Origin: JBFMDN01 sp040753915
Lineage (GTDB): Bacteria > Desulfobacterota > Desulfomonilia > Desulfomonilales > Desulfomonilaceae
Reading direction: 5' to 3'
DNA: 32,551 bases
NCBI GenBank assembly: GCA_040753915.1
Contig: JBFMDN010000064.1
Coordinates: 1-32,551, forward strand
In this document: in pieces, positions 1 to 7,085 of the stretch
How positions within the stretch are numbered: the first letter of the stretch is position 1
Layout of the letters: the number at the start of each line of letters is the position of its first letter
The notes under the pieces: generated by a model
Database searches by the model: none
Told to the model about the DNA's origin: nothing
What the model saw: only the letters and a program-made list of their open reading frames with translations
Program-made: the position numbers and the translations under genes

Positions 1-66
1 CCGGCGAAAGCCGGAATCCAGTCCTTCCAATATGTTATGGACCCCGGCTTTCGCCGGGGTGACGGG
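1..66. repeat. REP-like inverted repeat at window edge
   Basis: A perfect 14-bp inverted repeat has its arms at 1-14 and 44-57. The right arm is itself a hairpin, four Cs plus GGC pairing around a TTTC loop at 42-59, followed by GGTGACGG. Short GC-rich palindromes of this make are dispersed in many proteobacterial genomes. The left end of the element may lie outside the window. No coding sequence overlaps it. Confidence 0.6.
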
Positions 67-356
67 GTCCTTGTTAAGTCAACGGACTGAAATCACGTGA
101 TGTCATCCACGAAGTTAACGCCTATGGGGGGTTGGGGTGAGAGTGCCTTTCCATGCATCGACGCCCAATCGTGCTACGATGTTTGGTGTGTCCCGAGTTT
201 TGAGACATTTTCGAAAAGGGCAGTACGCTTCAGGTGCCCAGCCACGTAAGTCCTGTCGTATACGAAAACGGCTTCCAAGCCTGCCCCCACCTGTGCGGGG
301 GGCGAATTGACCTTTGCAACAGCAGTACCATGACGGTCGAGGACAGCATCACCTCT
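67..356. other. Non-coding stretch downstream of the hydrolase gene
   Basis: I see no convincing gene here; the short open frames lack ribosome binding sites and family resemblance. The one structure is a GC hairpin at 283-303 (GCCCCC paired with GGGGGC around an 8-nt loop), 54 bases past the stop of the minus-strand hydrolase gene. It could act as a terminator stem, but no U-tract follows on that strand. Confidence 0.5.
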
Positions 357-1193
357 TTACTGCTCGACCGGAGCCGAAGCCAGGCACGTCATCGAGAAAT
401 CGACCTGTTTGGCCGATGTGTCCGCGTTGGACCGGTCCAAGAAATTCAAGACTTGTCGGACGTATTCATCGGGCAGTTGCTCGTAGGTGTTGTGCCCGCA
501 CCGAGGAAGCACTGAGAGCTCCGCATTGGGCAAATGTCGGTAGAACTCAACGGCTTGCTCGACCCCGAACAGAGCGCTTCGATCAGGATAGAGTACGAGA
601 GCCGGGCATTGCACAGCAGGCAATTTCGGTCGCAGATCGAAATTGCCTGTGCCATAGGCTCCTCCGTGCGTCCTGGCTAGCTCGTACAGCGTCTCAGCAC
701 GGTTTTCTCCATGCCAGTACAGAAGCTTATCCCGAATGCCGTTGTCCAGCTCATGGAAAGATTTCGGGAACTTCTCGGCGTTAAACTCCGTCATGGTCCT
801 CGTGCTGAAGCACAGGGTGCTCGCAATCACAAGAGAGGAGACCTGTTCGGAGAATTTGCCGGCGTACAGCGTACCAATTACGCCTCCTTCACACTGTCCC
901 ACAATGTTGAAACGACGAATCCCAAGCTTGTACGTCAGGGCCTCCAAATCTCGTACACTCTCAGAGCAGAATGAATCGCTGAGATAGAACCGATCGAAGT
1001 CTTCTCCCGGTTCAGATCGGCCGTACCCTCTCCTGTCGTACATCAGCACCTGATATCCTGCCTCCACGAAACGCGGATAAACATCCTTCCACATCTTCAT
1101 GCTGGCAAAACCGTGGTGGAGCAACAGGACCACAGGGCCGGTCCCATGAATCTCATAGTAGATCTTCCGTCCCCGTATCTCCTCAGAGAGCAT
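357..1193 (-). CDS. Alpha/beta hydrolase with Cys in the nucleophile position
   Basis: This is a 278-residue alpha/beta-hydrolase-fold protein, probably a soluble esterase or C-C/C-O hydrolase of unknown substrate. The oxyanion-hole motif HHGF lies near residue 27 and the strand-4 motif YDRRGYGRS near 52-60. The nucleophile elbow reads GQCEG (Cys101), where most relatives have GxSxG. Asp204 (LYPDRS) and His234 (CGHN) complete the triad. I chose the ATG at 1193 because GAGGAG sits six bases before it. An ATG 48 bases further upstream would start before the transcription start predicted from the promoter at 1244-1272. A Cys elbow is known in dienelactone hydrolases and a few others, so the reaction cannot be assigned. 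It is a single-gene unit; the adjacent carbonic anhydrase has the same orientation but a separate leader. Confidence 0.85.
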   Translation of the reverse strand: MLSEEIRGRKIYYEIHGTGPVVLLLHHGFASMKMWKDVYPRFVEAGYQVLMYDRRGYGRSEPGEDFDRFYLSDSFCSESVRDLEALTYKLGIRRFNIVGQCEGGVIGTLYAGKFSEQVSSLVIASTLCFSTRTMTEFNAEKFPKSFHELDNGIRDKLLYWHGENRAETLYELARTHGGAYGTGNFDLRPKLPAVQCPALVLYPDRSALFGVEQAVEFYRHLPNAELSVLPRCGHNTYEQLPDEYVRQVLNFLDRSNADTSAKQVDFSMTCLASAPVEQ

Positions 1194-1243
1194 GTTCCAC
1201 TCCTCGTCTTCCGTCATCGGTCTTCTTTCCTTTTCGGTCACCG

Positions 1244-1272
1244 AGCATACTTCACCGTGAAATTGCGGTCAA
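1244..1272 (-). promoter_or_regulatory. Sigma-70-like promoter of the hydrolase gene
   Basis: On the minus strand TTGACC (1267-1272) is separated by exactly 17 bases from TATGCT (1244-1249). The predicted transcript would start near 1237, about 40 bases before the preferred ATG. An inverted repeat ATTTCATA/TATGAAAT (1284-1291 and 1308-1315) lies just upstream and could be an activator or operator site; that part is speculation. Confidence 0.6.
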
Positions 1273-1339
1273 CTGAGCACAGGATTTCATAAGTACGGTT
1301 CTGAATTTATGAAATAGCGGAGTTGGAGCAGAAGCCACT

Positions 1340-1981
1340 TCATTCGAGAAGCGTGGATTCCTCCGGATGTCGGCCAAGCCATTCAACCCGCCCGGAATGG
1401 AGGTCATATAAAGCGCCAAGAACCAAGAGGGAGCCGTCTTTGGCTCTGGTCTTGATGCACGCGCTCGAGTCGAACGCGTCTTCTATGACTTTCCACACGT
1501 TTGCTTTCACGGTCTCCATAATCAATTGATCCCTCGGAGCGCCAGGACAGAAAGATTTCGCCTTCTCCAGGGCCGGGAGTATTTTTTCCGACAATCCCCT
1601 CAGGTTGCCGTCGAGCAGTCCGGACTCAACCACCGCGGTGACAGCACCACATTTTGTGTGGCCCAGGACCACAAACAGCGGTGTGTCCAGATGGCCCACC
1701 GCATATTCAACCGACGCAAGCTCGCTGGGTCCCATAACATTTCCCGCGACGCGGACTACGAACAGGTCGCCGATTCCGCGGTCGAAGATATGCTCAGCCG
1801 GCACCCGAGAATCGGAACACGACAACACTGTCACAAAGGGCGCTTGCCCCTCGTTCGCGGTGGCGACTCTACGATTTTGGTCCAGATTCGGAAATTGCGC
1901 GTTGCCTGACGCATACCTGAGGTTTCCTTCCTGGAGAGCGCGCAAGGCCTCATCAGGTGTGAAATTCGGCTTGCGATGCAT
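1340..1981 (-). CDS. Beta-class carbonic anhydrase
   Basis: This enzyme interconverts CO2 and bicarbonate with a zinc ion, in the cytoplasm. The protein is 213 residues, normal for the bacterial beta class. The zinc site is complete: Cys55 and Asp57-Arg59 in the CSDSR motif, then His108 and Cys111 in HTKC. The RVAGN motif follows CSDSR as in the family. The chosen ATG has AAAGGGGA upstream at good spacing; an ATG nine codons earlier has none. It stands alone, with a repeat-rich gap upstream. A weak promoter-like pair (TTGACG, 17 bases, AACAAT, 2101-2129) lies upstream. A role in supplying bicarbonate for carboxylation or in pH balance is inference. Confidence 0.95.
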   Translation of the reverse strand: MHRKPNFTPDEALRALQEGNLRYASGNAQFPNLDQNRRVATANEGQAPFVTVLSCSDSRVPAEHIFDRGIGDLFVVRVAGNVMGPSELASVEYAVGHLDTPLFVVLGHTKCGAVTAVVESGLLDGNLRGLSEKILPALEKAKSFCPGAPRDQLIMETVKANVWKVIEDAFDSSACIKTRAKDGSLLVLGALYDLHSGRVEWLGRHPEESTLLE

Positions 1982-2171
1982 CTTATTCCGTCCCCTTTCT
2001 TGACTCATGCCGCGATCGGCGAATCCGCTCTCAAATGACTTGAGCAGCAGGAATACGACTCATCGGAAAGTCTTCACTCTTTGCCGAGGAAACACACCTG
2101 ATTGTTCACAGAGACCCGCATCTCGTCAATAGCTTGTTACGCCGTTGCGCAAATACGATTGCATATTGACC

Positions 2172-2261
2172 CAACGCGGTAGACCCGATTGCGGTGACAC
2201 GCGAAGACAATGGCGACGAGGAACGTGTTCAGGCAGGGGCGGGTTTGAAACTCGCCCCTAC
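2172..2261. repeat. 90-bp dispersed repeat, copy A
   Basis: This segment matches 12683-12774 in the same orientation. Shared blocks are CAACGCGGT, CCGATTGCGGTGAC, AATGGCG-CGAGG, then a GC hairpin ending in CGCCCCTAC. The 3' part forms a stem with a loop around GGTTTGAAAC. The copies differ by scattered substitutions and small indels, so they are old. Confidence 0.7.
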
Positions 2262-2428
2262 CGGGGCTGCTACGGTTCTTTTGCTGAAAAGTTGAAGCGC
2301 CCAACCGCAGGTGCAGCGACTTTGGGCGCATTTCTTGCGCCAAACGTGGACGCATACCCAGCGAGAGTCTATGGCGGAGAAATAACGGCAGGTCCGAATC
2401 CAACTCGCACTGCGTCATAGACGACCGC

Positions 2429-2593
2429 GTGAAAGCACTAGCCGGGCTCCACTATCACGTTGGCTATGAGTCAGGAGTTTCGCAGGCACTATTCAGATAT
2501 CTCGACATGTTTCATGCCCACATGTCGATCGAAGGCACACTGGCTCTCAACTGCCATGATTGCCACGCATATTCAATGCGTGGCACTATAGGA
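2429..2593 (+). repeat. 165-bp element, copy 1 (inverted relative to copy 2)
   Basis: This aligns without gaps to the complement of 9372-9536; by hand count 132 of 165 bases agree (80%). Weaker similarity continues some 20 bases upstream. Both copies begin with GTG and stay open through the alignment, so each could encode a peptide containing HMSIE and CHAYSMRG. The 3' end contains the palindrome TGCCACGCAT-ATTCA-ATGCGTGGCA (2561-2585). I cannot say whether it is coding, a mobile-element relic or a structured RNA. Confidence 0.75.
2561..2585. repeat. Palindromic hairpin, copy 1
   Basis: Perfect 10-bp arms TGCCACGCAT and ATGCGTGGCA surround a 5-base loop. The same arms recur at 9378-9406, and a degenerate form lies at 3389-3427. 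Confidence 0.8.
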
Positions 2594-2601
2594 CGTATGA
2601 A

Positions 2602-3222
2602 TCAGTCCTCCGAAGCTCGTTCAAGGACATCAATGTACGCGATAATTGCTCTGAGCACTGCTTCTTTCGCCTCAGCCGTGGTTCGCAGATCGATAGGAGA
2701 CAGATGATCCCGACCGAGCATGTCATCAATGCGCTGGTTGAGAAGCGTAATATGTGAAGGTCGTGTCAGCTCATCGACGTCGATTTCTATTACATCGGGC
2801 TCTTCCTCCCAGTCCGCCTGGGCAACCGCTTCAACTTCTTCTTCCACCGGCTCCGCTTCTTCCGGTTCGACTGCTTTCGCTTCCGTCTGTTCCTTGAGCT
2901 TGTCTGCCCACTCCTCGGAGCCTTTCCACTTGGAAATAGTGGCAGCGCTTACCTTCACTTTTTCCGCCAACGCTGCGTTAGCAATTTGCCCTTTGGCCTC
3001 AAGATAATACTTCAGAGCCTTTTCATACGCGTCCTTCTTCCTTACCGGGGTCGGCATTGTGGGCCGCGCGCTGGCAAGCTTGGATTCCCAATCATCTTTG
3101 CGTTTCCACTTTCCCACTGTGATGGCGTTCGCGCCAACCTTCTTGGCGATCTCGGTATTTGAGATCTTCCCTTCAGATGCCAAAAAAATACTCTCCGCTT
3201 CTTTGCGTGCTTCTCGTTTCAT
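2602..3222 (-). CDS. Tandem helix-turn-helix protein, terminase-small-subunit-like domains
   Basis: A 206-residue protein with two copies of the same roughly 38-residue unit, at 12-49 and 72-110. Each has the pattern (A/S)xGxI(S/A)NxxLAxKVxVxxxTxxKWKxxxxWxxKL, offset by 60 residues. This resembles the N-terminal helix-turn-helix of phage terminase small subunits, but there is no oligomerisation domain, large subunit or other phage gene nearby. Residues 115-150 are very acidic and low in complexity. The C-terminal 50 residues are probably helical. ATAGGGGG lies five bases before the ATG, and the gene has its own promoter at 3298-3326. DNA binding is likely; the target is unknown. It may be a domesticated phage-derived regulator. 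Confidence 0.75.
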   Translation of the reverse strand: MKREARKEAESIFLASEGKISNTEIAKKVGANAITVGKWKRKDDWESKLASARPTMPTPVRKKDAYEKALKYYLEAKGQIANAALAEKVKVSAATISKWKGSEEWADKLKEQTEAKAVEPEEAEPVEEEVEAVAQADWEEEPDVIEIDVDELTRPSHITLLNQRIDDMLGRDHLSPIDLRTTAEAKEAVLRAIIAYIDVLERASED

Positions 3223-3297
3223 TCGACCCCCTATTGATCTTCATGATCCGCAACGGCCGAGCTCTCATTGCCGGGTCATATGCAATAATGCGGGTTG

Positions 3298-3326
3298 AGC
3301 ATACCAGATTGGTAGACAAATATCAA
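3298..3326 (-). promoter_or_regulatory. Sigma-70-like promoter of the tandem HTH gene
   Basis: TTGATA (3321-3326) and TATGCT (3298-3303) on the minus strand are separated by 17 bases. This leaves a leader of about 70 bases before the ATG at 3222. Confidence 0.6.
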
Positions 3327-3388
3327 ACATAACAATAGACGGTTTGAGGCCGGACTCCACAGCGCCGGCGCCAACCGCAATTTTTCGC

Positions 3389-3427
3389 ACTATACTTCCG
3401 CGCGTTGAAAATGCGTGGCAGTATAGT
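3389..3427. repeat. Palindromic hairpin, degenerate copy 3
   Basis: Arms of 18 bases (3389-3406 and 3410-3427) pair with three mismatches around a GAA loop. The right arm ATGCGTGGCAGTATAGT matches the hairpin at 9378 and its flank. It lies 58 bases past the MFS stop on the minus strand, so it may also halt that transcript, though no U-tract follows on that strand. Confidence 0.65.
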
Positions 3428-3484
3428 ACGGCGGCTACGCGACCGCATTTGCTTCCGAGTGCACTTAGGCATTTCTCGGATCGA

Positions 3485-4720
3485 TCACGACCTGCGTGCC
3501 TCCAGCATTTCTTCCGCGCCCACTTCCTTGCGGTTATTCGTCCACCATATCAATGCCCCTGCAACGCAGACGATAGCTACGGAGGTCGCGCCGAGAACTA
3601 CGAAAATGGCTTCCATTCCCCAAACGGAATTGATCCAACCCGCGATCTTTACTCCTATGGAACCGACGCCGAACACCATGATAAACTTGAGACCGTAAGC
3701 AGAATGCCTCAAGCTCCCGGGAGAAAATCTTGCCACGAGCGTATTCTCGAGAGGCTGCATTCCCAACATGAAGAAGAAGTAAACTGACGACCATCCAACC
3801 AGGCCCAGGTTTGTTGTGAATGCCATGAGAAAAGCTGCAGGAATGCATAGAGCATGGAAAACAAGGTATGCATGGGTGGTTTCATACCGAGAGCCAGCGA
3901 TTCCGCCACAATATTGGCCCACCGCTCCGATCGCGTAGATGAGAGCCGTTACCATGCTGGCAAAAAGGTTGCCGGAGAACGTGGCCCCCGAAACGGTCCC
4001 CAGAGCTTCCAGAAGCCCTTTGCTCTTGAGCTCGAGATATGCTGTCATGACTACCGTCGAGCCGCTGTACGCGAGACCGGCAAGCATCATACCCACCAGA
4101 AGGATGATGAAACCAGCGATTGCACCGTTTCCTGGCTCCTTTTTCGCCGCCGATTCGCGAGCGGACCCTTCCGGTAAGTCTAACATCAGCATGAGCACAC
4201 CGCCGCCGAGGTTGAGCGCGGCCACTGCCCCATAAGCGGCCACAGGACCCCAGAGCCAATTGACCACCCCGGTAATCAGAGGTCCCATGACTTGCCCAAC
4301 TCCCCCTGCAACAGCGTTCTGCCCCATCCCTCTACTTACGTTTTGTACCCCTTTTGAAATCAACCCCATTCCAATAGGGTGATAGATTCCGGAAAATAGC
4401 CCGAGGGCAGCAAGTGATATGGTCAAATGCGCAGGGGAATTCATGGATGCTGCAATAGCGAGCCCACTGATTCCTGATCCAAAAAAAAGAAGCAACATGA
4501 GCTTTCTGGCACCCCAACGGTCTGCGGACAGCCCCCATGGCAGCGCGCTGATACCGAAAAGGAGATAATGCCAGAAGGAGAGCTCCACTACGTTAGTCAC
4601 GGAAAGCTCTAGCCTGGCGGCCAGTGGCAACACAAGGGCGGGAAACACCATCATGTTGTAGTGGATGGAGAAATGCCCCAAATTTGTTATAGCCAGGATT
4701 TTGCGTTCCGAAGAATTCAT
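3485..4720 (-). CDS. MFS transporter, fosmidomycin-resistance (Fsr)-like
   Basis: An inner-membrane major facilitator of 411 residues, a normal length, with about 12 hydrophobic segments. The loop 2-3 motif is present as GLSADRWGARK. The segment GLFSGIYHPIGMGLISKG matches the YHP region typical of Fsr-type exporters. A hydrophilic stretch with ESAAKKEPGN between helices 6 and 7 is the usual central loop. GGAGG lies five bases before the ATG. The gene is alone, with the GntR-type regulator upstream on the same strand after 255 bases. The substrate is unknown; drug or metabolite efflux is the family guess. Confidence 0.85.
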   Translation of the reverse strand: MNSSERKILAITNLGHFSIHYNMMVFPALVLPLAARLELSVTNVVELSFWHYLLFGISALPWGLSADRWGARKLMLLLFFGSGISGLAIAASMNSPAHLTISLAALGLFSGIYHPIGMGLISKGVQNVSRGMGQNAVAGGVGQVMGPLITGVVNWLWGPVAAYGAVAALNLGGGVLMLMLDLPEGSARESAAKKEPGNGAIAGFIILLVGMMLAGLAYSGSTVVMTAYLELKSKGLLEALGTVSGATFSGNLFASMVTALIYAIGAVGQYCGGIAGSRYETTHAYLVFHALCIPAAFLMAFTTNLGLVGWSSVYFFFMLGMQPLENTLVARFSPGSLRHSAYGLKFIMVFGVGSIGVKIAGWINSVWGMEAIFVVLGATSVAIVCVAGALIWWTNNRKEVGAEEMLEARRS

Positions 4721-4937
4721 TCATGCCTCCACACAGCGTTTCCCGCTTAGAAGTCGTGACCACACTAACTTTAGCTACATTTCAAGCCCATTCACGCTGC
4801 CTCATCGAGGGGTCCGCGTCGCATTATGATGTGTGTCAACGATTCCAAGACAAGCTTGAGGTCCACCAAGCGTCCCGGCAGACCCAATTGATGGGACCGA
4901 TACCTTGCCCGTCATCATACCCCTGTCCGCGCTAGTA

Positions 4938-4952
4938 GTGCTCAAAGAGCAC
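4938..4952. terminator. Small hairpin downstream of the GntR gene
   Basis: GTGCTC-AAA-GAGCAC forms a 6-bp stem 24 bases past the regulator's stop on the minus strand. It has no U-tract, so termination is only a possibility. The rest of the gap 4721-4975 holds nothing I can support beyond the MFS leader. Confidence 0.3.
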
Positions 4953-4975
4953 ATTAGGGGCTTCTGGCAAGAAAA

Positions 4976-5695
4976 TCATTTTTCTGTTCCCTTGACCGCG
5001 GCTACCCTATGCACTTCCGTGAGGTGAAGATCCATCATATCCATAGCACGTTCGGGATCGTGCTTTTCCAAGGCATCGACAATCAGAATGTGGGTCCTCA
5101 GGCTTGCCCTGCGACGCTCCTCGCTCTGGAGGGAAGCAGAACGGCTTTCATTGAGCACATGGTCCAGGGTCTGGATCACATCTACAATAACGGTGTTTTT
5201 CGTGGCCCTTGCCAGCGTAAGATGGAACTCGGCATCCACATCGGAGTCATCCTCACCCTCCATGATCCTCCTTTCCTGCTCGAAAACCAGCACCTTCAGG
5301 CTATCGATCTCCTTTCGAGTCACATGACGCGCGGCCAATGCAGCAATTTGTGGCTCTAGTATCCGCCTGAATTGAAAGATCTCTCCCAGTCGCTTCTCCC
5401 TATCCCGCACAGCCCGATTCAAATGTACCCAATCAGACTGACTGAAGTTGCAAACATAGGTACCGTCACCGTGACGACTCTCAACTATGCCCATTTCAGC
5501 CAGAGCTCGAATTGCCTCCCGAACGGAATTCCGGGAGACCAGAAACTTTTGCGACAGCTTGCGCTCTGCAGGCAATTTGTCACCTTCACGCAGCTCTCCT
5601 TTTCGTATCATTTCCCGGATGTATTCTCGAATTTCCTCGTACACCGGCCTTCGTTTGTCAATACGCGCTTCCATGAAGGGGTAGCCTTCGAGCAT
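4976..5695 (-). CDS. GntR-family transcriptional regulator, FadR/FCD type
   Basis: A cytoplasmic DNA-binding repressor or activator of 239 residues. The N-terminal winged helix-turn-helix carries GDKLPAERKLSQKFLVSRNS and ends in GDGTYV. The C-terminal FCD effector domain has its likely metal ligands: DxxFH in DAEFH, a His in RTHILIV, and a His in DLHLTEV. I chose the ATG at 5695, with AAAGG upstream; an ATG at 5674 with GAAGG is equally possible (232 residues). A longer open frame upstream runs through the promoter and is unlikely to be translated. Operator-like palindromes lie on its own promoter. It probably controls itself and the divergent CoA transferase, with an organic acid or acyl-CoA as ligand; the ligand is inference. 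Confidence 0.9.
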   Translation of the reverse strand: MLEGYPFMEARIDKRRPVYEEIREYIREMIRKGELREGDKLPAERKLSQKFLVSRNSVREAIRALAEMGIVESRHGDGTYVCNFSQSDWVHLNRAVRDREKRLGEIFQFRRILEPQIAALAARHVTRKEIDSLKVLVFEQERRIMEGEDDSDVDAEFHLTLARATKNTVIVDVIQTLDHVLNESRSASLQSEERRRASLRTHILIVDALEKHDPERAMDMMDLHLTEVHRVAAVKGTEK

Positions 5696-5696
5696 A

Positions 5697-5725
5697 TGGT
5701 AGGACCTTTTGCACTGGTCCAACCA
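5697..5725. promoter_or_regulatory. Two FadR-like operator palindromes
   Basis: TGGTCCAACCA (5715-5725) is a perfect TGGT-N3-ACCA palindrome, the core seen in FadR-type GntR operators. TGGTAGGACCT (5697-5707) is a second site with one mismatch. Their centres are 18 bases apart. The first overlaps the -10 box of the regulator's promoter. Confidence 0.6.
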
Positions 5726-5751
5726 TAACAACACCGAGCTGTCCGTGTCAA
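5722..5751 (-). promoter_or_regulatory. Promoter of the GntR-type regulator
   Basis: TTGACA (5746-5751) and TATGGT (5722-5727) on the minus strand are separated by 18 bases. The -10 box shares bases with the operator TGGTCCAACCA, which fits autorepression. The predicted start leaves a leader of about 20 bases to the ATG at 5695. Confidence 0.55.
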
Positions 5752-5807
5752 TAGGTTTTCGGTCTCTCCTCTCGTCTATGCTGCCACCCGTGGGACAGGG
5801 GCAGGAA

Positions 5808-5837
5808 TTGCCACTGACGTGGTCCCCACTGTATACT
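5808..5837 (+). promoter_or_regulatory. Promoter candidate of the CoA transferase
   Basis: TTGCCA (5808-5813) and TATACT (5832-5837) are separated by 18 bases. The -10 box lies 55 bases before the preferred ATG at 5893. It is divergent from the regulator's promoter, about 60 bases away. Confidence 0.45.
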
Positions 5838-5892
5838 GGCTCGGATCGAAAACCGCGGCAGGATGGAAAGGACGCTGTGGATGGAGGCAATG

Positions 5893-7032
5893 ATGGGCGC
5901 ACTCGACGGGTTGAACGTCATCGACTTGAGCAGACTGCTTCCCGGACCTTTCTGTACAGCGCTGCTGGCCGATCACGGCGCGAACGTGCTGATGGTAGAG
6001 GCGCCCTGGTTTCGGAATGATTCGGTACTCGGCGAAGTTCCTATGGTGCGACGGAACAAACGCCATATAGCTCTGGATCTGCGGAAGGACAAAGGCAAGG
6101 AGATATTCTTCCAGCTCGCAGGTCGTGCCGATGTGGTTGTGGACGGATTTCGACCTGGAGTCGTGGAGCGATTGGGGGTGGGATATGATGCCGTTCGTTC
6201 AATCAATCCGCGGATCATCTACTGTTCGTTGACCGGCTATGGACAAACGGGCCCCCTTGCCAACAGGGCAGGTCACGATCTCAACTACATGGCTGCCACA
6301 GGACTTCTCGACTTGATCCGGGACCGCGGCGGGAATCCCATCAAACCGTTTTTTCAGATGGCAGACCTGGCAGGGAGCCTCTATGCTGCATTGGGAATCC
6401 TGCTTGCCGTAGTGGCGAGGGAAAGGACCGGTGAAGGACAGTACGTGGATGCGGCCATGACGGACGGCCTGCTCTCTTTGTTGGCGATCCCTATCTCTTT
6501 CACTGCTTCTGGTTTTCGGTTTCCCGGGCGCGTCGACAACAATTCCCGCGAGTCTTTCCCCTGCTACAGGATCTACGAGACACGCGATCGAAGGCACCTA
6601 TCCGTCGGTCCCCTCGAGCCCCATTTGTGGGAGAGTCTTTGCAGAAAGCTGGGCTGTCCCGAGTACGGTCCTCTTCAATTTGATGAGACAGCACGCGATG
6701 AGATCTCTGCCCGCCTCGAGGAGTTGTTCCGCTCTCAAGACCTCGAATACTGGACCTCTTTGCTCAGCGAGGCCGATGACTGTGTGGCGCCCGTACTCAA
6801 GCTTGAGGAAGTCCCGCACTACGAGCACTTCCACGCCCGAGAGATGATACATATCACAGAGAAGGGAGTACCTGCACCCGGCATAGCTCCCAAGCTGTCG
6901 GGAACCCCGGGCTCCTATCGAATCCCGGCGTACGAGTTTGGAGAGCACACGGTTGAGGTCCTGACCGAGATAGGCTACTCCAGTGATGAGATAGCACGGC
7001 TCAGGGAAGAGATGACGATCTGGCACCCCTGA
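5893..7032 (+). CDS. CaiB/BaiF family acyl-CoA transferase or racemase
   Basis: A 379-residue member of the type III CoA-transferase family, which moves CoA between acids or racemises 2-methylacyl-CoA. The N-terminus MGALDGLNVIDLSRLLPGPF is the family start. Both catalytic signatures are seen: AGHDLNYMA (the His-Asp of the racemase branch) and the Asp of QMADLAGSLYA. I chose the ATG at 5893 because GGAGG ends five bases before it and it matches family N-termini; ATGs at 5863 and 5881 are possible. The whole sequence looks nearer alpha-methylacyl-CoA racemase-like proteins than formyl-CoA transferases, but which acid it uses cannot be read. The divergent FadR-type regulator probably controls it, which suggests a catabolic role. 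Confidence 0.92.
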   Translation: MGALDGLNVIDLSRLLPGPFCTALLADHGANVLMVEAPWFRNDSVLGEVPMVRRNKRHIALDLRKDKGKEIFFQLAGRADVVVDGFRPGVVERLGVGYDAVRSINPRIIYCSLTGYGQTGPLANRAGHDLNYMAATGLLDLIRDRGGNPIKPFFQMADLAGSLYAALGILLAVVARERTGEGQYVDAAMTDGLLSLLAIPISFTASGFRFPGRVDNNSRESFPCYRIYETRDRRHLSVGPLEPHLWESLCRKLGCPEYGPLQFDETARDEISARLEELFRSQDLEYWTSLLSEADDCVAPVLKLEEVPHYEHFHAREMIHITEKGVPAPGIAPKLSGTPGSYRIPAYEFGEHTVEVLTEIGYSSDEIARLREEMTIWHP

Positions 7033-7085
7033 CGCGGAAACAGCATCGTCAGGCTTTCACAGAGCGGGCTCGTATTGCGGGATGC

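Larger units (their letters stand above)
1982..2601. other. Repeat-rich gap without a convincing gene
   Basis: About 600 bases lie between the carbonic anhydrase and the helix-turn-helix gene. They hold the 90-bp repeat (2172-2261), a bulged hairpin with TTTGGGCGCA pairing to TGCGCCAAA (2321-2344), and one copy of the 165-bp element (2429-2593). Open frames through this stretch look like by-products of the repeats. Confidence 0.6.

Noticed and set aside
283..303. GC palindrome resembling a type I-E CRISPR repeat core
   Set aside because: It occurs once, without regularly spaced copies or cas genes; it is better seen as a hairpin past the hydrolase gene.
5696..5902. 69-codon upstream extension of the GntR-type regulator
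   Set aside because: It would cross the promoter and operators of the gene and overlap the start region of the divergent CoA transferase.
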